Positions 1 to 8,555 of a DNA stretch of 31,667 bases are shown here, one piece after another; position 1 is the first letter of the stretch; each line of letters begins with the position of its first letter. The DNA comes from DAOVFN01 sp964484305 (GTDB taxonomy: Archaea; Aenigmatarchaeota; Aenigmatarchaeia; QMZP01). The DNA lies in contig CAZAEI010000013.1 of the NCBI GenBank assembly GCA_964484305.1, positions 1 through 31,667 on the forward strand, written 5' to 3'. The notes beneath the pieces are model-generated. The model searched no databases. It was given only the letters and a program-made list of their open reading frames with translations, and was not told where the DNA came from. Made by a program: the position numbers and the translations under genes.

Positions 1-150
1 ATGGCTGGAGACGTTTATGCCTGATTTTTCCAAATAGTTTTGTCGTCAACTATAATGCAATTCCATGCTAAGCAAGCCTAAAGGTTCCACCGGAGCCCGT
101 TCCCATGATGTAAGGTACCGCAGATTAAAAGCCGTACCATGCACGCAAAC
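1..150 (+). other. Upstream part of bacterial-like island 1; no gene supported
   Basis: No gene can be supported here. A frame open from base 1 closes with TGA at 22-24 and could be the last codons of a gene outside the window. A TATAAT hexamer at 51-56 resembles a bacterial -10 box, but I see no good -35 box 16-18 nt before it. Further on, GGTAC at about 114 can pair with GTACC at about 135. The stretch runs into the conserved leader of the next gene, so it is probably long 5' UTR. Confidence 0.3.
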
Positions 151-252
151 AAAGGAGCCGGGATTTGCTTAGCCGTGTTTAGATATATACCCAAGAAAAC
201 AGAGACTTCTGTTGTCTCTGGAGGTCTCGCAAACAAATTCTAGAAAAGGAGG
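151..252 (+). promoter_or_regulatory. Structured leader copy L1 with strong SD
   Basis: This leader resembles the one before the gene at 8885. Shared blocks are GGAGC-GGATTTG-TTAGC at the start and TGGAGGTCTC near the end. The hairpin CAGAGAC (200-206) / GTCTCTG (214-220) is a perfect 7-bp stem. A second GTCTC at 224-228 could pair with the same GAGAC, so two exclusive folds are possible. The leader ends in AAAAGGAGG (244-252), a strong bacterial Shine-Dalgarno 7 nt before an ATG at 260. It could be an attenuator or riboswitch-like element; no known riboswitch class was recognised. Confidence 0.5.
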
Positions 253-292
253 TTCTATAATGAAAAACTAAAACTATTTCTCATTATCCTTG

Positions 293-658
293 ATGTATAT
301 AGTGGCAAGCCTGTTCTTTACCAGTGCAGTCTTTTCCCTGTTCAAGTTTCCCTACGATGTAATACTCACATTAATACTGGCTGGAATATTCTATCCATTC
401 TTCTTTGCTGATTATCCCGAGGGAGTATGCTGCAACATCTGTGGTAAGCAGCTTTTCCTTCCTTGGGGAGCGGACCATCTTTGGTGTGCCCTGAGGTACC
501 ACCCGCTCCAGTCAGCGTTGGGACGGGGCTATATCATCCTTTATGCTCTCGGGAAAATCTTCTTTGTCAAGGGAGCCGAGAATTTCCTTAAAATTGAGGA
601 GGCACTCAGGGCAAGGATAAGAGAGCAGGCAATCCAAAAAGGTCTAAGAGAATCATGA
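293..658 (+). CDS. Small membrane protein with CxxC motif, early in-frame stop
   Basis: The product is unrecognised. It has one or two hydrophobic segments at the N-terminus (about residues 1-38), then a Cys-rich patch (VCCNICGKQ, later WCALRYH) that could bind metal, and an amphipathic basic C-terminus. The only good ribosome binding site (AAGGAGG) serves an ATG at 260 in the same frame. That frame meets TAA at 269-271 after three codons (M-K-N-stop). The annotated start at 293 (or TTG at 290) has no binding site of its own. Either the gene is damaged, there is a sequence error, or translation restarts. Base use and the SD type match island 1, not the archaeal genes. Confidence 0.55.
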   Translation: MYIVASLFFTSAVFSLFKFPYDVILTLILAGIFYPFFFADYPEGVCCNICGKQLFLPWGADHLWCALRYHPLQSALGRGYIILYALGKIFFVKGAENFLKIEEALRARIREQAIQKGLRES

Positions 659-739
659 AAGGAGGTGAAACTAAACCAAAAAACAAAAAATAAGAAAGGG
701 GGTTATGAACAAAAAAATCATATGAGATGAGGTGATTAT

Positions 740-985
740 GTGGCTAGGACATATCCAGGGTTGGTAGTTGTCCAGGCAATCATCCCCTATGGAAAGCATG
801 GCCCCTATGTGGTGTCTACTTCTGAAAACATAGAGGGTTCAGTCACTTTTTCTGTAGACAAACCAGTCTGGCAAGAAGAAAGGTGGCCAGAACGAGGGGA
901 ACATGTCTGGGTGGATGATTTAACAATGAAGCGTGCCGGGTGGCGCGCACATCGGGCTCGATTCTATAGGCCTGATGAGCATTGA
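740..985 (+). CDS. Conserved small protein of the type found in CPR bacteria
   Basis: An 81-residue soluble protein with beta-rich pattern: a V-V-Q-A block, GPYVVSTS, GSVTFSVDKPVW, then KRAGWRAHRARFYRP. From memory, similar 70-85 residue proteins with a GSVTFSL...VW...KRAGWRA...RPSDE pattern are common in Parcubacteria-type genomes; I could not check this. The pattern might be a small beta-barrel of S1 or cold-shock type, which is inference. The start is GTG preceded by GAGGTGA at 729-735. Three SD-like purine runs with tiny frames lie between the previous gene and this start. It is part of the lipoprotein-rich island 1. Confidence 0.6.
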   Translation: MARTYPGLVVVQAIIPYGKHGPYVVSTSENIEGSVTFSVDKPVWQEERWPERGEHVWVDDLTMKRAGWRAHRARFYRPDEH

Positions 986-1024
986 GCAAAACAAAATGGT
1001 TTTACTAAAAGAGAGGAAACCAAA

Positions 1025-1777
1025 ATGAAAACAATCCTAACAATCCTTATAGACTTTTTTCTAATTAGCGTACTGACTTTTAGTCTTGTTTCATGCGCAG
1101 CCAGACCGCCATTACCTGAATCGAACATGGGGATTTACACCCCCTCGGCTTCCCAAGCTGATGTATATCGGAAGGAAGCAAAAAGGATGATGAATGACGG
1201 GGACTGGCGGGGTGCCCGGCTGAAGCTTATAAAAGCCCTTGACGCGAAAAAGGAGCTGGGAGATGATAAGGATGGTTTTATGCCAGACCTCGAGGAGGCC
1301 GCAGAAAAAAGCGGCACCTGTGAGTTCGCTAATACGTCCAATATCCTGGCCTTTCCTCAGGTTTACAGGGTCAACGGGAAGATTATTAAAATAATGGGGA
1401 TGCAATGGTACATCTTGGTGCCTCTGGGTGACAATTATTTTGGTCTTTGCCTTCCTGAAGGCACGCTCCTGGCGAAATCCCTCAAGCCCTTCACAATAAA
1501 GGGCAAAAAAGCGGGGATATTCCGGGTGCTGGTAATGCTGAGATATCCTGCCTCAAAGCCTGAGGCACCTCTTCCCAAAAGGGAGACTAAGCCTGCTCCC
1601 CAGATTCAGGAGCACAAGGTGGTAATCGAGGTAGTCACCCCGCCACCACCAAAACCGGAGCCGAAGAAGGAAGTTTGTATCGAGGAGGAACCTGTTAAGG
1701 CCAAAGAGCCGACCCTCGATGAACTGGAGAAGGCCTGGCAGAAACATCTTCGGAAATCCAGAGATTGCAATAGTTAA
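1025..1777 (+). CDS. Lipoprotein with proline-rich C-terminus
   Basis: A 250-residue exported lipoprotein. The N-terminus is a signal peptide ending in the lipobox LVSC, with the acylated cysteine at position 24. Residues about 45-95 look helical and TPR-like (YRKEAKRMMNDGDWRGARLK). A beta-rich middle follows. A Pro/Lys/Glu-rich tract from about 180 contains TPPPPKPEPKKE and may span the cell wall or bind a partner. The start has the SD GAGAGGAAA. Signal peptide and lipobox are bacterial in style. Function unknown. Confidence 0.7.
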   Translation: MKTILTILIDFFLISVLTFSLVSCAARPPLPESNMGIYTPSASQADVYRKEAKRMMNDGDWRGARLKLIKALDAKKELGDDKDGFMPDLEEAAEKSGTCEFANTSNILAFPQVYRVNGKIIKIMGMQWYILVPLGDNYFGLCLPEGTLLAKSLKPFTIKGKKAGIFRVLVMLRYPASKPEAPLPKRETKPAPQIQEHKVVIEVVTPPPPKPEPKKEVCIEEEPVKAKEPTLDELEKAWQKHLRKSRDCNS

Positions 1778-1833
1778 ACAAATTCTATAACCCTGCGCTT
1801 TAAGGCAGGGGAAGAGGAAAGGAGAAACTTAAA

Positions 1834-2427
1834 ATGAATAGAAAATGGAGAATGTTGATAGTGATTCCTGTTATATTTGTCGTCATTATTGTCCTTGGCT
1901 CTTGTAGCAAATCACAAGAGGCGGATAAACAAAAGGTCACTGCTAAAACAGAGAAACCAGCTGTCAAAAAGGCAGTGATTGCTCCCATTCCTTGGGAAGG
2001 GATTTTGACAGTCAATGTATGTTTAAAGGTGGAGGCAAAGGACCCTCGATGCAGCAATTGGAAATGGGAAGAAAGCTACACGTTTATAACTTGTTCGGAA
2101 GACCCAGATGCGAAACTTGAAGACGAAGGGGCAACGTTTCATTACATCAAGGTCACCATGGGCCGCAGTCACAGTGACATAAGGAAGGACTTTATCGAGT
2201 TTAATCAGATGGCGGAGAACCTCGCCCCTGGAGTACAAGTACGAATTGAAGCAAACGCAAGAACTACAAGAAGGGGCTTGGAGCCAGGCATGAGGTTGCC
2301 CAAGAAATGCCCATCTCCAGTGTATACCGAGAAATCAGGAAACATGACCATGATAGTGGTCCCTCATACAAGGTTGTCAATTATAGAAATCAAGGAAATC
2401 ACGGCAAAAAAGGCGGCAACAAGGTAA
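1834..2427 (+). CDS. Predicted lipoprotein of unknown function
   Basis: A 197-residue protein with an N-terminal hydrophobic segment and lipobox VLGSC (Cys24), followed by a Lys/Thr/Ala-rich linker. The mature part (about 50-197) is beta-rich with two cysteines near W-K-W and TFITCSEDP. I do not recognise the family. It lies 57 nt after the previous lipoprotein gene; the gap holds a small CCCTGC/GCAGGG hairpin (about 1791-1810) and the SD AAAGGAGA. A strong terminator follows, so this is the last gene of the visible island 1 operon. Confidence 0.7.
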   Translation: MNRKWRMLIVIPVIFVVIIVLGSCSKSQEADKQKVTAKTEKPAVKKAVIAPIPWEGILTVNVCLKVEAKDPRCSNWKWEESYTFITCSEDPDAKLEDEGATFHYIKVTMGRSHSDIRKDFIEFNQMAENLAPGVQVRIEANARTTRRGLEPGMRLPKKCPSPVYTEKSGNMTMIVVPHTRLSIIEIKEITAKKAATR

Positions 2428-2434
2428 AACGGAG

Positions 2435-2537
2435 CTAACCCTTGTGTGAAAAACACAAGGGTTAGTTTCCATACTGTCAATTTAACGGTGCTCAGTGCAT
2501 CTGGTAAGCGATATCATGCGACAATATCATAATTTTT
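2435..2537 (+). terminator. Hairpin terminator and T tract at end of island 1
   Basis: CTAACCCTTGTGT at 2435-2447 pairs perfectly with ACACAAGGGTTAG at 2453-2465 (13 bp, 5-nt loop), starting 8 nt after the stop of the lipoprotein gene. Only three T follow it directly. A weaker GATAT/ATATC stem (about 2510-2528) with a T6 run at 2532-2537 lies further down and could serve as a backup. The long GC-containing stem is a bacterial style of terminator. Confidence 0.7.
2475..2488 (+). repeat. Island-end motif copy 1 (TGTCAATTTAACGG)
   Basis: This 14-mer differs by one base from TGTCAACTTAACGG at 11856-11869. Each copy follows the terminator of the last bacterial-like gene and precedes the 3' end of an archaeal minus-strand gene. 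It may be an end sequence left by integration. Short matches can arise by chance, so the position carries most of the weight. Confidence 0.35.
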
Positions 2538-2584
2538 TATCCTTAAGAATAAGGAAACGGTCTAGGTTTCCGACATTAAGCAGG

Positions 2585-5500
2585 TTATCTAACATTATAT
2601 ATTTCATCAATTGTCAGTGGACTCCCTTTGGATATCCACAAATCATACAATCTTTTACATTCATTTTCTGTTAACTCTTCACCGCCTTGAGTGTTTTTGC
2701 GTGGGCAACATATCTTGATTGAAAGCCCGCTTACAGATTCACATTTGTTAACCCCTGTATAACCATCTTCATCAATATCGATTTCTATTCTTGTGCTGCA
2801 CTCACCAGACTGGCATCCCCCCATACCAATATCACACCCACCTTGGTCATATCCAATCCCTACTAGTTCCCCTGAAATCTTTTTCTGGCAGAAATCCGCA
2901 TCCCCTGGTTTTGTCTGGGGATTCACCCCGTTTCCTCCAACCCCGTACACGCACGCATTATTGAGGCAATACTGGCCATCCAGACAGTCCTCTGACTTGC
3001 AGTTCTCTGTGCAGCCTGTGGTGTCGGGGCAGCAGAACCCGCCGAACTGTATCTGGGTGTCCTTATACTTCCACCTTGAGAAGGTGTAGTTGGCATGCGC
3101 GGTCACCACATAGGTCTTGCTCGGAGCCCCACCCATGGCATTCTTGTTCAGGGGCTCGAAATAGCAATAGAAGGTCTGCCCTCCCCCCGTGCCGGGCTTC
3201 CACGTAACCGTTCCCTTGCTCTTTTCAACAACCCCCTTGGGCGTGCATTCGCCCTTAATCTCCCAGTCCGTGGAATACCTGAGCTGGACGCTCTCAACCT
3301 TGTCTATCTGTCCGCCGCTCTCGAACGCGCTGTCCAGCATCATGCTTATGTGGAACTGCTGGTTCTCCAGTATGGGGTTCTTGAGCCCTGCCGTGCCTAT
3401 GGGGAACTTGACAGGGGCGCTGCTGTACTGGGACTCCACGAACGCAAATCCCTGGTCCAGCTGGCCTGCCTGGGCCAGCCTCCCCCACTCGGCCGTGCTT
3501 ATGAACTCCACCTCTACCCTGGAATCTGACTGGTAGTCGTACTTGATTCTGGCGGTGATAGGTATGAACCTCTTCCTCAGGCTCAGCTCAACGATGTCAA
3601 TGCATTCTATTCTAGAGGACTGGAACGTGGCCTGCCAGACCATGAGCCTGTCGAGTTCCTTGCCACCCTTTGCCTGGGCATCCGAGATGTCGACCCCATA
3701 TAACTGGAAGCATTCCTTCTTGTCATCAGTCAGATAGTTGCAGGCCATGCCTTTCTTAAATCCGAGCTTATCGATGTCCATGAACATGGTCTTCCTGCCG
3801 TATACATCATACGGGTTATAGGTCCATTGTAAGCTGCGCGTGCGGGAGGTTCCCTCTGTCGCGAATTTATCCCCGCCCGCTGCCATAAGGCTTATGCTCA
3901 CATTCTCGGCCTTGAAGGCCCCCTTGTTCTCCATTATGGCTGTCACCACAAAGGGCTGCTCGGGGAATATATTGGTTATGGTGAACTCGTTTATGTCCAC
4001 TCCAAAGGAGCCGGTCTGCCCCAAGGGATTCTGTGCATACGTCCCGTTCATGAGCTGCGTGGCATAGCCTACGGGGTTCGTGAGCAGCATGAATCCCTGC
4101 CCAAAAGTATTGCCCAGCGAGCCCATGATATCGGCCATGGGCTCTGTGATGGAGGTGAACGTGTTATGGATGCTCGGCCACCACTGCCCCAGCAGGCCCG
4201 AGCCAACGGCCTGAGAGCCGGGCCCTATGCCATAGATGACCAGTGCGGCGCCGAGCATTATGGCCCCGGTCACTGGCCTCTCCTTGGCGGGCGAGAAGAA
4301 CCCCGCCACGCCGCATACAATCCAGAAGTATATGAACGTGTACTGGAGGGTTCCGGTAAGCCCCCAGCCCGCTGCCGGGGAGATTCCCGCGAAGTCCAGG
4401 GAGCCCGAGCCTATGAGGACGAGAATCATGACTATCCCGAATATGAACTTCTCAGCCATCTCGTAATACGCCGTTGCCCCCGAGAGGCCTCTTGAAAGAA
4501 CCTGGCCAATATTCTTATTACTCTCATTCGGCAGCGGGGGCACGGCAAAGAAGGCAAAGGCTATCCCTGCCAGTACAAGCGAGTCGAATATATCATTGAA
4601 TATCCACGGTATGAGAATTATGCCCAGGAAGAACCTGAGCAGCGACTCTATGAACTCCGGCGAATTCTCGTACTCCACCTTGAGGAGGAAATAGCCAATA
4701 ATCGCAGTAGCTATATATAGCGTATTGAACACGTCGCCCAGCCCCTGGAAGCCGAATGCAAAGAAGGCTATTGCAGTAACCTTACCGAGGCTTCTGAAGA
4801 ATGCCGCAGTGTTCTGCTTGCTCCTGGTTTCAGGATGAAAAAGAAGAACTGAACTTAAGCCTATCTTCTGTCCCTTCTTTGGCTTTATGTTCCGCGGGTC
4901 TGGCGCAATCAGGTAAAGGGCAACGCCAAGGAAGCCGACAAAGAAAAGCCAGCTCCCCGTCGTCCCTGTTATGATTGCACCAATCAGGACTGCTGCGAGG
5001 AGGTATACCACGTTCTTGAGTTGGGTAGAATAATGATGACTCTCAATGCTTCTAAACTTCTTACCGACCCTTCTTATGCCACCCACACCCGTCTGTTTTT
5101 TAAGATAGCTGTTGAGCTCGTTCTCCCTTCTCTGGAACTCATCCTTTTCTATGTCACCCTTCTCATAGGCGGCACGGAGGTTAGCCATCTCCTGGTTGTA
5201 CCATTCCATGAATGCATAGTATCTCTCACGGCTTTTTTTCCGCCCTTTCTTGCTAAGCTTTCTTCTGAAGAATCTGTCGCGTTCGCCAAGCTCGGAACCA
5301 ACGATTACTTCTGAATCCTTGCTTGCATCAAAGAGTCCCTTTGTTGTACGGGATACCTTTCCTCTCGCTTTTATACTATCCTTTGCTAATTTCAAGAATT
5401 CCTGCTCTTCGGCCATTTCAGCGTCTTTCTTCTTCTCTTCTTCCCCTCTCTTTTCAAGAACCTTATCGTACAATTCTTGGGTCAGGCTCCCTCTCTTAAT

Positions 5501-5905
5501 AAACTCTTCCTTTGCCTGGTCCGTGTATTTTTTCTTTAGAACCAGTCTCTCCTCTCTAGAAAGGGTATGGAATCTCCTATCGACAAAACCCTCAATCCTG
5601 TCCACCCTATTCTCAAATTTAGTCATCTTCTCGTGATAATCGATCCTCTTCTTCAGAACTAATTTAACAGCATCATATATAGCGGCCCGAAGTGTACTCA
5701 TATCAGTAGCTCGGAGATCTCTGGCAGCGTAAGAACGGAGATATATCATGATATTATCAGTTATTTGATTAGAATGGGAGTCAATATTATCCTTAAGATC
5801 AATAGTGACTGAAGCCTCGTCATGTTCGTGGCTATCGAGAAGATCCTTTATGAGTTTAGACGTATGTTTTTCTATCTGACTCTCTACTATACTATCAATA
5901 GCCAA
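2585..5905 (-). CDS. Large multi-pass membrane protein with Cys-rich ectodomain
   Basis: 1106 residues, family not recognised. Residues 1-295 are charged and helical (coiled-coil-like, rich in E/K/R) and probably cytoplasmic. About 8-10 hydrophobic segments follow between 297 and 570. A beta-rich region of about 500 residues comes next and ends in a cysteine cluster (CCPDTTGC, CTENCKSEDC, GQYCLNNAC) with further pairs to the C-terminus, likely outside the cell. The start is TTG at 5905 with AGGTGGG at 5911-5917 and a TATA-like TTTATAC at 5939-5945; the next in-frame ATG is about 50 codons later. It lies downstream of another surface protein gene on the same strand, so the two may act in one envelope or secretion structure. 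Both ends are more AT-rich than the middle. Confidence 0.75.
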   Translation of the reverse strand: MAIDSIVESQIEKHTSKLIKDLLDSHEHDEASVTIDLKDNIDSHSNQITDNIMIYLRSYAARDLRATDMSTLRAAIYDAVKLVLKKRIDYHEKMTKFENRVDRIEGFVDRRFHTLSREERLVLKKKYTDQAKEEFIKRGSLTQELYDKVLEKRGEEEKKKDAEMAEEQEFLKLAKDSIKARGKVSRTTKGLFDASKDSEVIVGSELGERDRFFRRKLSKKGRKKSRERYYAFMEWYNQEMANLRAAYEKGDIEKDEFQRRENELNSYLKKQTGVGGIRRVGKKFRSIESHHYSTQLKNVVYLLAAVLIGAIITGTTGSWLFFVGFLGVALYLIAPDPRNIKPKKGQKIGLSSVLLFHPETRSKQNTAAFFRSLGKVTAIAFFAFGFQGLGDVFNTLYIATAIIGYFLLKVEYENSPEFIESLLRFFLGIILIPWIFNDIFDSLVLAGIAFAFFAVPPLPNESNKNIGQVLSRGLSGATAYYEMAEKFIFGIVMILVLIGSGSLDFAGISPAAGWGLTGTLQYTFIYFWIVCGVAGFFSPAKERPVTGAIMLGAALVIYGIGPGSQAVGSGLLGQWWPSIHNTFTSITEPMADIMGSLGNTFGQGFMLLTNPVGYATQLMNGTYAQNPLGQTGSFGVDINEFTITNIFPEQPFVVTAIMENKGAFKAENVSISLMAAGGDKFATEGTSRTRSLQWTYNPYDVYGRKTMFMDIDKLGFKKGMACNYLTDDKKECFQLYGVDISDAQAKGGKELDRLMVWQATFQSSRIECIDIVELSLRKRFIPITARIKYDYQSDSRVEVEFISTAEWGRLAQAGQLDQGFAFVESQYSSAPVKFPIGTAGLKNPILENQQFHISMMLDSAFESGGQIDKVESVQLRYSTDWEIKGECTPKGVVEKSKGTVTWKPGTGGGQTFYCYFEPLNKNAMGGAPSKTYVVTAHANYTFSRWKYKDTQIQFGGFCCPDTTGCTENCKSEDCLDGQYCLNNACVYGVGGNGVNPQTKPGDADFCQKKISGELVGIGYDQGGCDIGMGGCQSGECSTRIEIDIDEDGYTGVNKCESVSGLSIKICCPRKNTQGGEELTENECKRLYDLWISKGSPLTIDEIYNVR

Positions 5906-6052
5906 TCCAACCCACCTATATAATAATTAACAGTAACCGTATAAATTAGTGAATTAACCTTTCTTTACAGGAGTCTGCCGACTTCCTCAAGAAACATTAA
6001 TGAAAGAAACGCACAATTCATATTTGGCTTAAAGCCCCTTTGGCTGGGCTTA

Positions 6053-7186
6053 TTACCTCTCCAACCCTATTATGGCCTCAGAAATCTCGAAGCTCCCGGT
6101 CCCGGAGAAGACCACATGGTTCTCCCCGGCCTCCACGACATTGGCCGTGAAATAGGCAGAGTTCCACCCGATTCTCGGGACCGGCGTGTTCAGCCGGTGG
6201 CCGTTCATGGTTATCTCCACACCGCCTGACTTTGCTATGCTGTCAATCATGTAATCGACCTTGCCCCTGAAGATGCCCTGGGCCAGGAAATTATAGTTCT
6301 CCTCTGTGATATTGAACATGTGGCCTGCGGTGGACTGGTCCCCTGTGATGTATATCCTCAGGGCAGCGTCCCTGAGCGTATAGGTCCCGCTCTCGTCTAT
6401 GAATGTCAGTATGTTCTGGCCTGCCCTTATCGGCGCATTGAAGAGCGTGAACTCCTCCTTGAAGACCCCCCTGGGATAGTCTGAATAGACCGGCACCCCG
6501 TTTATCTTGATATCAAGCCTCCCGGTTCCGCTCGCGTACGCGGAGACCTCTGCCCTGTCAAACCTGTCCATCTCGCTGGGGAGCATCTCAAAGGGTATCA
6601 CCCTGTGCGGCCCGTACTCCAAATTAACATTGAAGTTCTTGATTATATAGACGCTCGATGCCCAGAAAAAGAGTCCCGGGCCCGTGGTATAGGCCTCCAG
6701 GGTGTTGCTCTCCCTGACATCGGCCCTGTCTATGAAGACCTCGTGCTGCCTCGGCGTCAGGGCCTGGTTCATGACCTCCCTTCCGTTCCACTTTATCACG
6801 AGGTTCCCGTAGTTATTGGTCTGGTACAGGTCAAATGTTATTCTAACGCCCCTGGCGGTCTCCAGGCGGTAGTCAGGAACCCCTATCTCCGCCCTCTCCG
6901 TATTCCCGCCAAGGATGCTAGTCGCCAGCTCCATCTGGGGCCACGCCTTGAGGAGCTCGGTCTGCTCCTCTCCCACCGTAAAGGTCATGAGGTCGATGTT
7001 CCTGGCCACGTAGTCCTGGACAAAGCCGACCTCCCCCGGAGAGAACGTGCTTATGGTGATATTCGTCAGGGGCCCTGTGTAGGGGACAAAGTAGCTGAAG
7101 ACCCCCACTATGACGATAAGAATCAGCGCTATGGCCAGAATCCACACAAAATCTTCAACCTTTCCGCGCCTTGCCACAAGCCACAC
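6053..7186 (-). CDS. Membrane-anchored surface protein, single N-terminal TM
   Basis: 377 residues. A short basic N-terminus (ARRGKVED) leads into one transmembrane helix at about residues 12-34 (ILAIALILIVIVGVFSYF). About 340 beta-rich residues with repeated sandwich-like patterns (TARGVRITFDL, GTGRLDIKING, KSGGVEITMNG) follow and are probably outside the cell. The three similar R/K-I-x-I-x-hydrophobic-N-G strands suggest repeated carbohydrate-binding-like domains; this is inference. The start is GTG, and TATA-like AATATATAAC lies about 40 nt before it. It is followed 147 nt later by the 1106-residue membrane protein on the same strand. Confidence 0.75.
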   Translation of the reverse strand: MWLVARRGKVEDFVWILAIALILIVIVGVFSYFVPYTGPLTNITISTFSPGEVGFVQDYVARNIDLMTFTVGEEQTELLKAWPQMELATSILGGNTERAEIGVPDYRLETARGVRITFDLYQTNNYGNLVIKWNGREVMNQALTPRQHEVFIDRADVRESNTLEAYTTGPGLFFWASSVYIIKNFNVNLEYGPHRVIPFEMLPSEMDRFDRAEVSAYASGTGRLDIKINGVPVYSDYPRGVFKEEFTLFNAPIRAGQNILTFIDESGTYTLRDAALRIYITGDQSTAGHMFNITEENYNFLAQGIFRGKVDYMIDSIAKSGGVEITMNGHRLNTPVPRIGWNSAYFTANVVEAGENHVVFSGTGSFEISEAIIGLER

Positions 7187-7266
7187 CCAAGATTCACAGC
7201 AGGCGACACAGTCACCCGCATTCTGTTATATATTTCGCCCTTATACTTAATATATCGCTCCAGAAA

Positions 7267-7274
7267 CTTAAAAA
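7267..7274 (+). promoter_or_regulatory. TATA box for pelota
   Basis: CTTAAAAA with a purine-rich BRE-like stretch before it. With the usual 25-26 nt spacing, transcription would begin near 7296, exactly where the tandem leader repeat begins. Confidence 0.5.
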
Positions 7275-7295
7275 GCACGAACAGCACCGCAGATA

Positions 7296-7425
7296 GTGAG
7301 AGAGTGCCTGTAATCTGAAGCACTGAACGTGAGGGAATGCCTGCCGTCCGATACCCCTACGGGTCACAAGGGAATGGGGTGTGAGGCAGTGCATGCCGTC
7401 CAAGGGACGGGGTGTGAGGGATATG
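7296..7425 (+). repeat. Tandem GTGAGG leader repeats with hairpins before pelota
   Basis: Four related units begin GTGAG at 7296, 7329, 7381 and 7414. The first three continue with AxTGCxTG, and the last holds the real start (GTGAGGGATATG). Spacings are 33, 52 and 33 nt. Each of the first three units carries a hairpin: AGTGC/GCACT (7303-7324), ACCC/GGGT (7353-7364) and CCGTCC-AAG-GGACGG (7396-7410). An ATG at 7393 touches the base of the last hairpin and is in frame with pelota. The last unit closely matches the leader of rpl31e. A translational control element is likely but unproven. Confidence 0.6.
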
Positions 7426-8451
7426 ATTATAGAGAAGCTTGATATGAAATCCGGAACAGTGATGGTCAGGACCGAGACCCTGGACGACCTCTGGCACATC
7501 GAAAGGGTCCTGGAGAAGGGGGACCTCCTCACGGCCAGGACCCTCCGCAAGACCACGATAAAGCGCGGCAGCGAGATAAGGGAGGGGGACCGCGTGTCCC
7601 TCACCCTCACCATCAGCCTCGAGAAGATGGAATTCCACAAGGATTCGCACGCCCTCCGCCTCACCGGGCCTGTCGTGTCAGGTCCCGAGGACAGGGTCCA
7701 GCTCGGCTCCTACCACACCCTCTCCACAGGCATCCGTTCAGGCCTGGCCATCCGCAAGGAGTCCTGGAAGGGCTACCAGCTCGAGCGCCTCAAGAGGGCC
7801 AGGCTCAAGAAGAGCCTGCTCCTTGTATGCGTCCTTGACAGGGAGGACGCCCACTTTGCGGTGCTCAAGGAGTCCGGAATCGAGCACCTGGCCGAGATAA
7901 GCTCCCACAAGACCATGGGCCCGGATACCCTAAAGGGCACAGGCACACTGGAGGACTACCACAGGGAAATCCTTGCCTACCTCCAGAACAAGGAGGCCCA
8001 GGCCATTGTCCTGGCAGGCCCGGGATTCGAGCGCGAGAACCTCCTCAAATTCATCAAATCCCAAGACCCCGGGCTGGCCCGCAAGATTGTCCTGGAGCAC
8101 ACCCACTCCACAGGCCGCGCCGGCGTGACAGAGCTCGTGAAGTCCTCGGCCAACCGGATTCTCAGGGGCACCAGGATAGCAAGGGAGACCGAGCAGGTCG
8201 AGAACCTTCTCCAGGAAATAAACAGGGAAGGCCTCGCGACCTATGGCCTTAAAGAGGTCTCCCAGGCTGTAAAACTCGGCGCCGTGGAGACCCTCCTGGT
8301 CTCCGAGGAAAAACTTAGGGAGCTCGAGGGCCTCATGAACGAGGCCGAGAAGAGGCGCGGCCGCGTGGCCATCATCTCCAGCGACCACGAGGCAGGGGAG
8401 CGGTTCCTTCTTCTGGGCGGAATCGGGGCAATCCTGAGGTACAGTGTTTAG
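7423..8451 (+). CDS. pelA: Pelota (Dom34) ribosome rescue factor
   Basis: Pelota enters the A site of ribosomes stalled on mRNA and, with aEF1A and ABCE1, splits them; it resembles release factor aRF1 but lacks a stop-codon reader. The protein has 342 residues in the usual three-domain order. The N-terminal Sm-like domain (about 1-125) has TLDDLWHIERVLEKGD and REGDRVSLTLTISLE. The central domain (about 135-260) has LLLVCVLDREDAHFAVL. The C-terminal eL30-like domain (about 265-342) has LGAVETLLVSEE and ends in GIGAILRY. I chose ATG 7423 because MIIEKLD matches the family start; a longer frame from 7381 or 7393 covers the repeat leader. Confidence 0.95.
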   Translation: MIIEKLDMKSGTVMVRTETLDDLWHIERVLEKGDLLTARTLRKTTIKRGSEIREGDRVSLTLTISLEKMEFHKDSHALRLTGPVVSGPEDRVQLGSYHTLSTGIRSGLAIRKESWKGYQLERLKRARLKKSLLLVCVLDREDAHFAVLKESGIEHLAEISSHKTMGPDTLKGTGTLEDYHREILAYLQNKEAQAIVLAGPGFERENLLKFIKSQDPGLARKIVLEHTHSTGRAGVTELVKSSANRILRGTRIARETEQVENLLQEINREGLATYGLKEVSQAVKLGAVETLLVSEEKLRELEGLMNEAEKRRGRVAIISSDHEAGERFLLLGGIGAILRYSV

Positions 8452-8514
8452 CCAAAATGCCAAAAAAACAGGCCCTTTTCCACACAAAACCAACATCAAG
8501 CGATACATAGAAAA

Positions 8515-8555
8515 CTTTAAATACCCTAATTCCAATATTTCACTATATAATAGTG
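8515..8555 (+). promoter_or_regulatory. Archaeal TATA box and palindrome at the edge of island 2
   Basis: CTTTAAATA (8515-8523) preceded by GAAAA is a textbook archaeal TATA/BRE. The expected start of transcription is about 8546, inside a perfect palindrome CACTAT-ATA-ATAGTG (8541-8555). The palindrome also contains TATAAT and could be an operator or a bacterial -10. No archaeal gene follows, so this promoter either drives a non-coding RNA or reads into the bacterial-like genes. Confidence 0.55.

Noticed and set aside
7381..7422. Longer pelota N-terminus from GTG 7381 or ATG 7393
   Set aside because: Those codons encode the repeat and hairpin leader, and family members start at the MIIEKLD-type residue.
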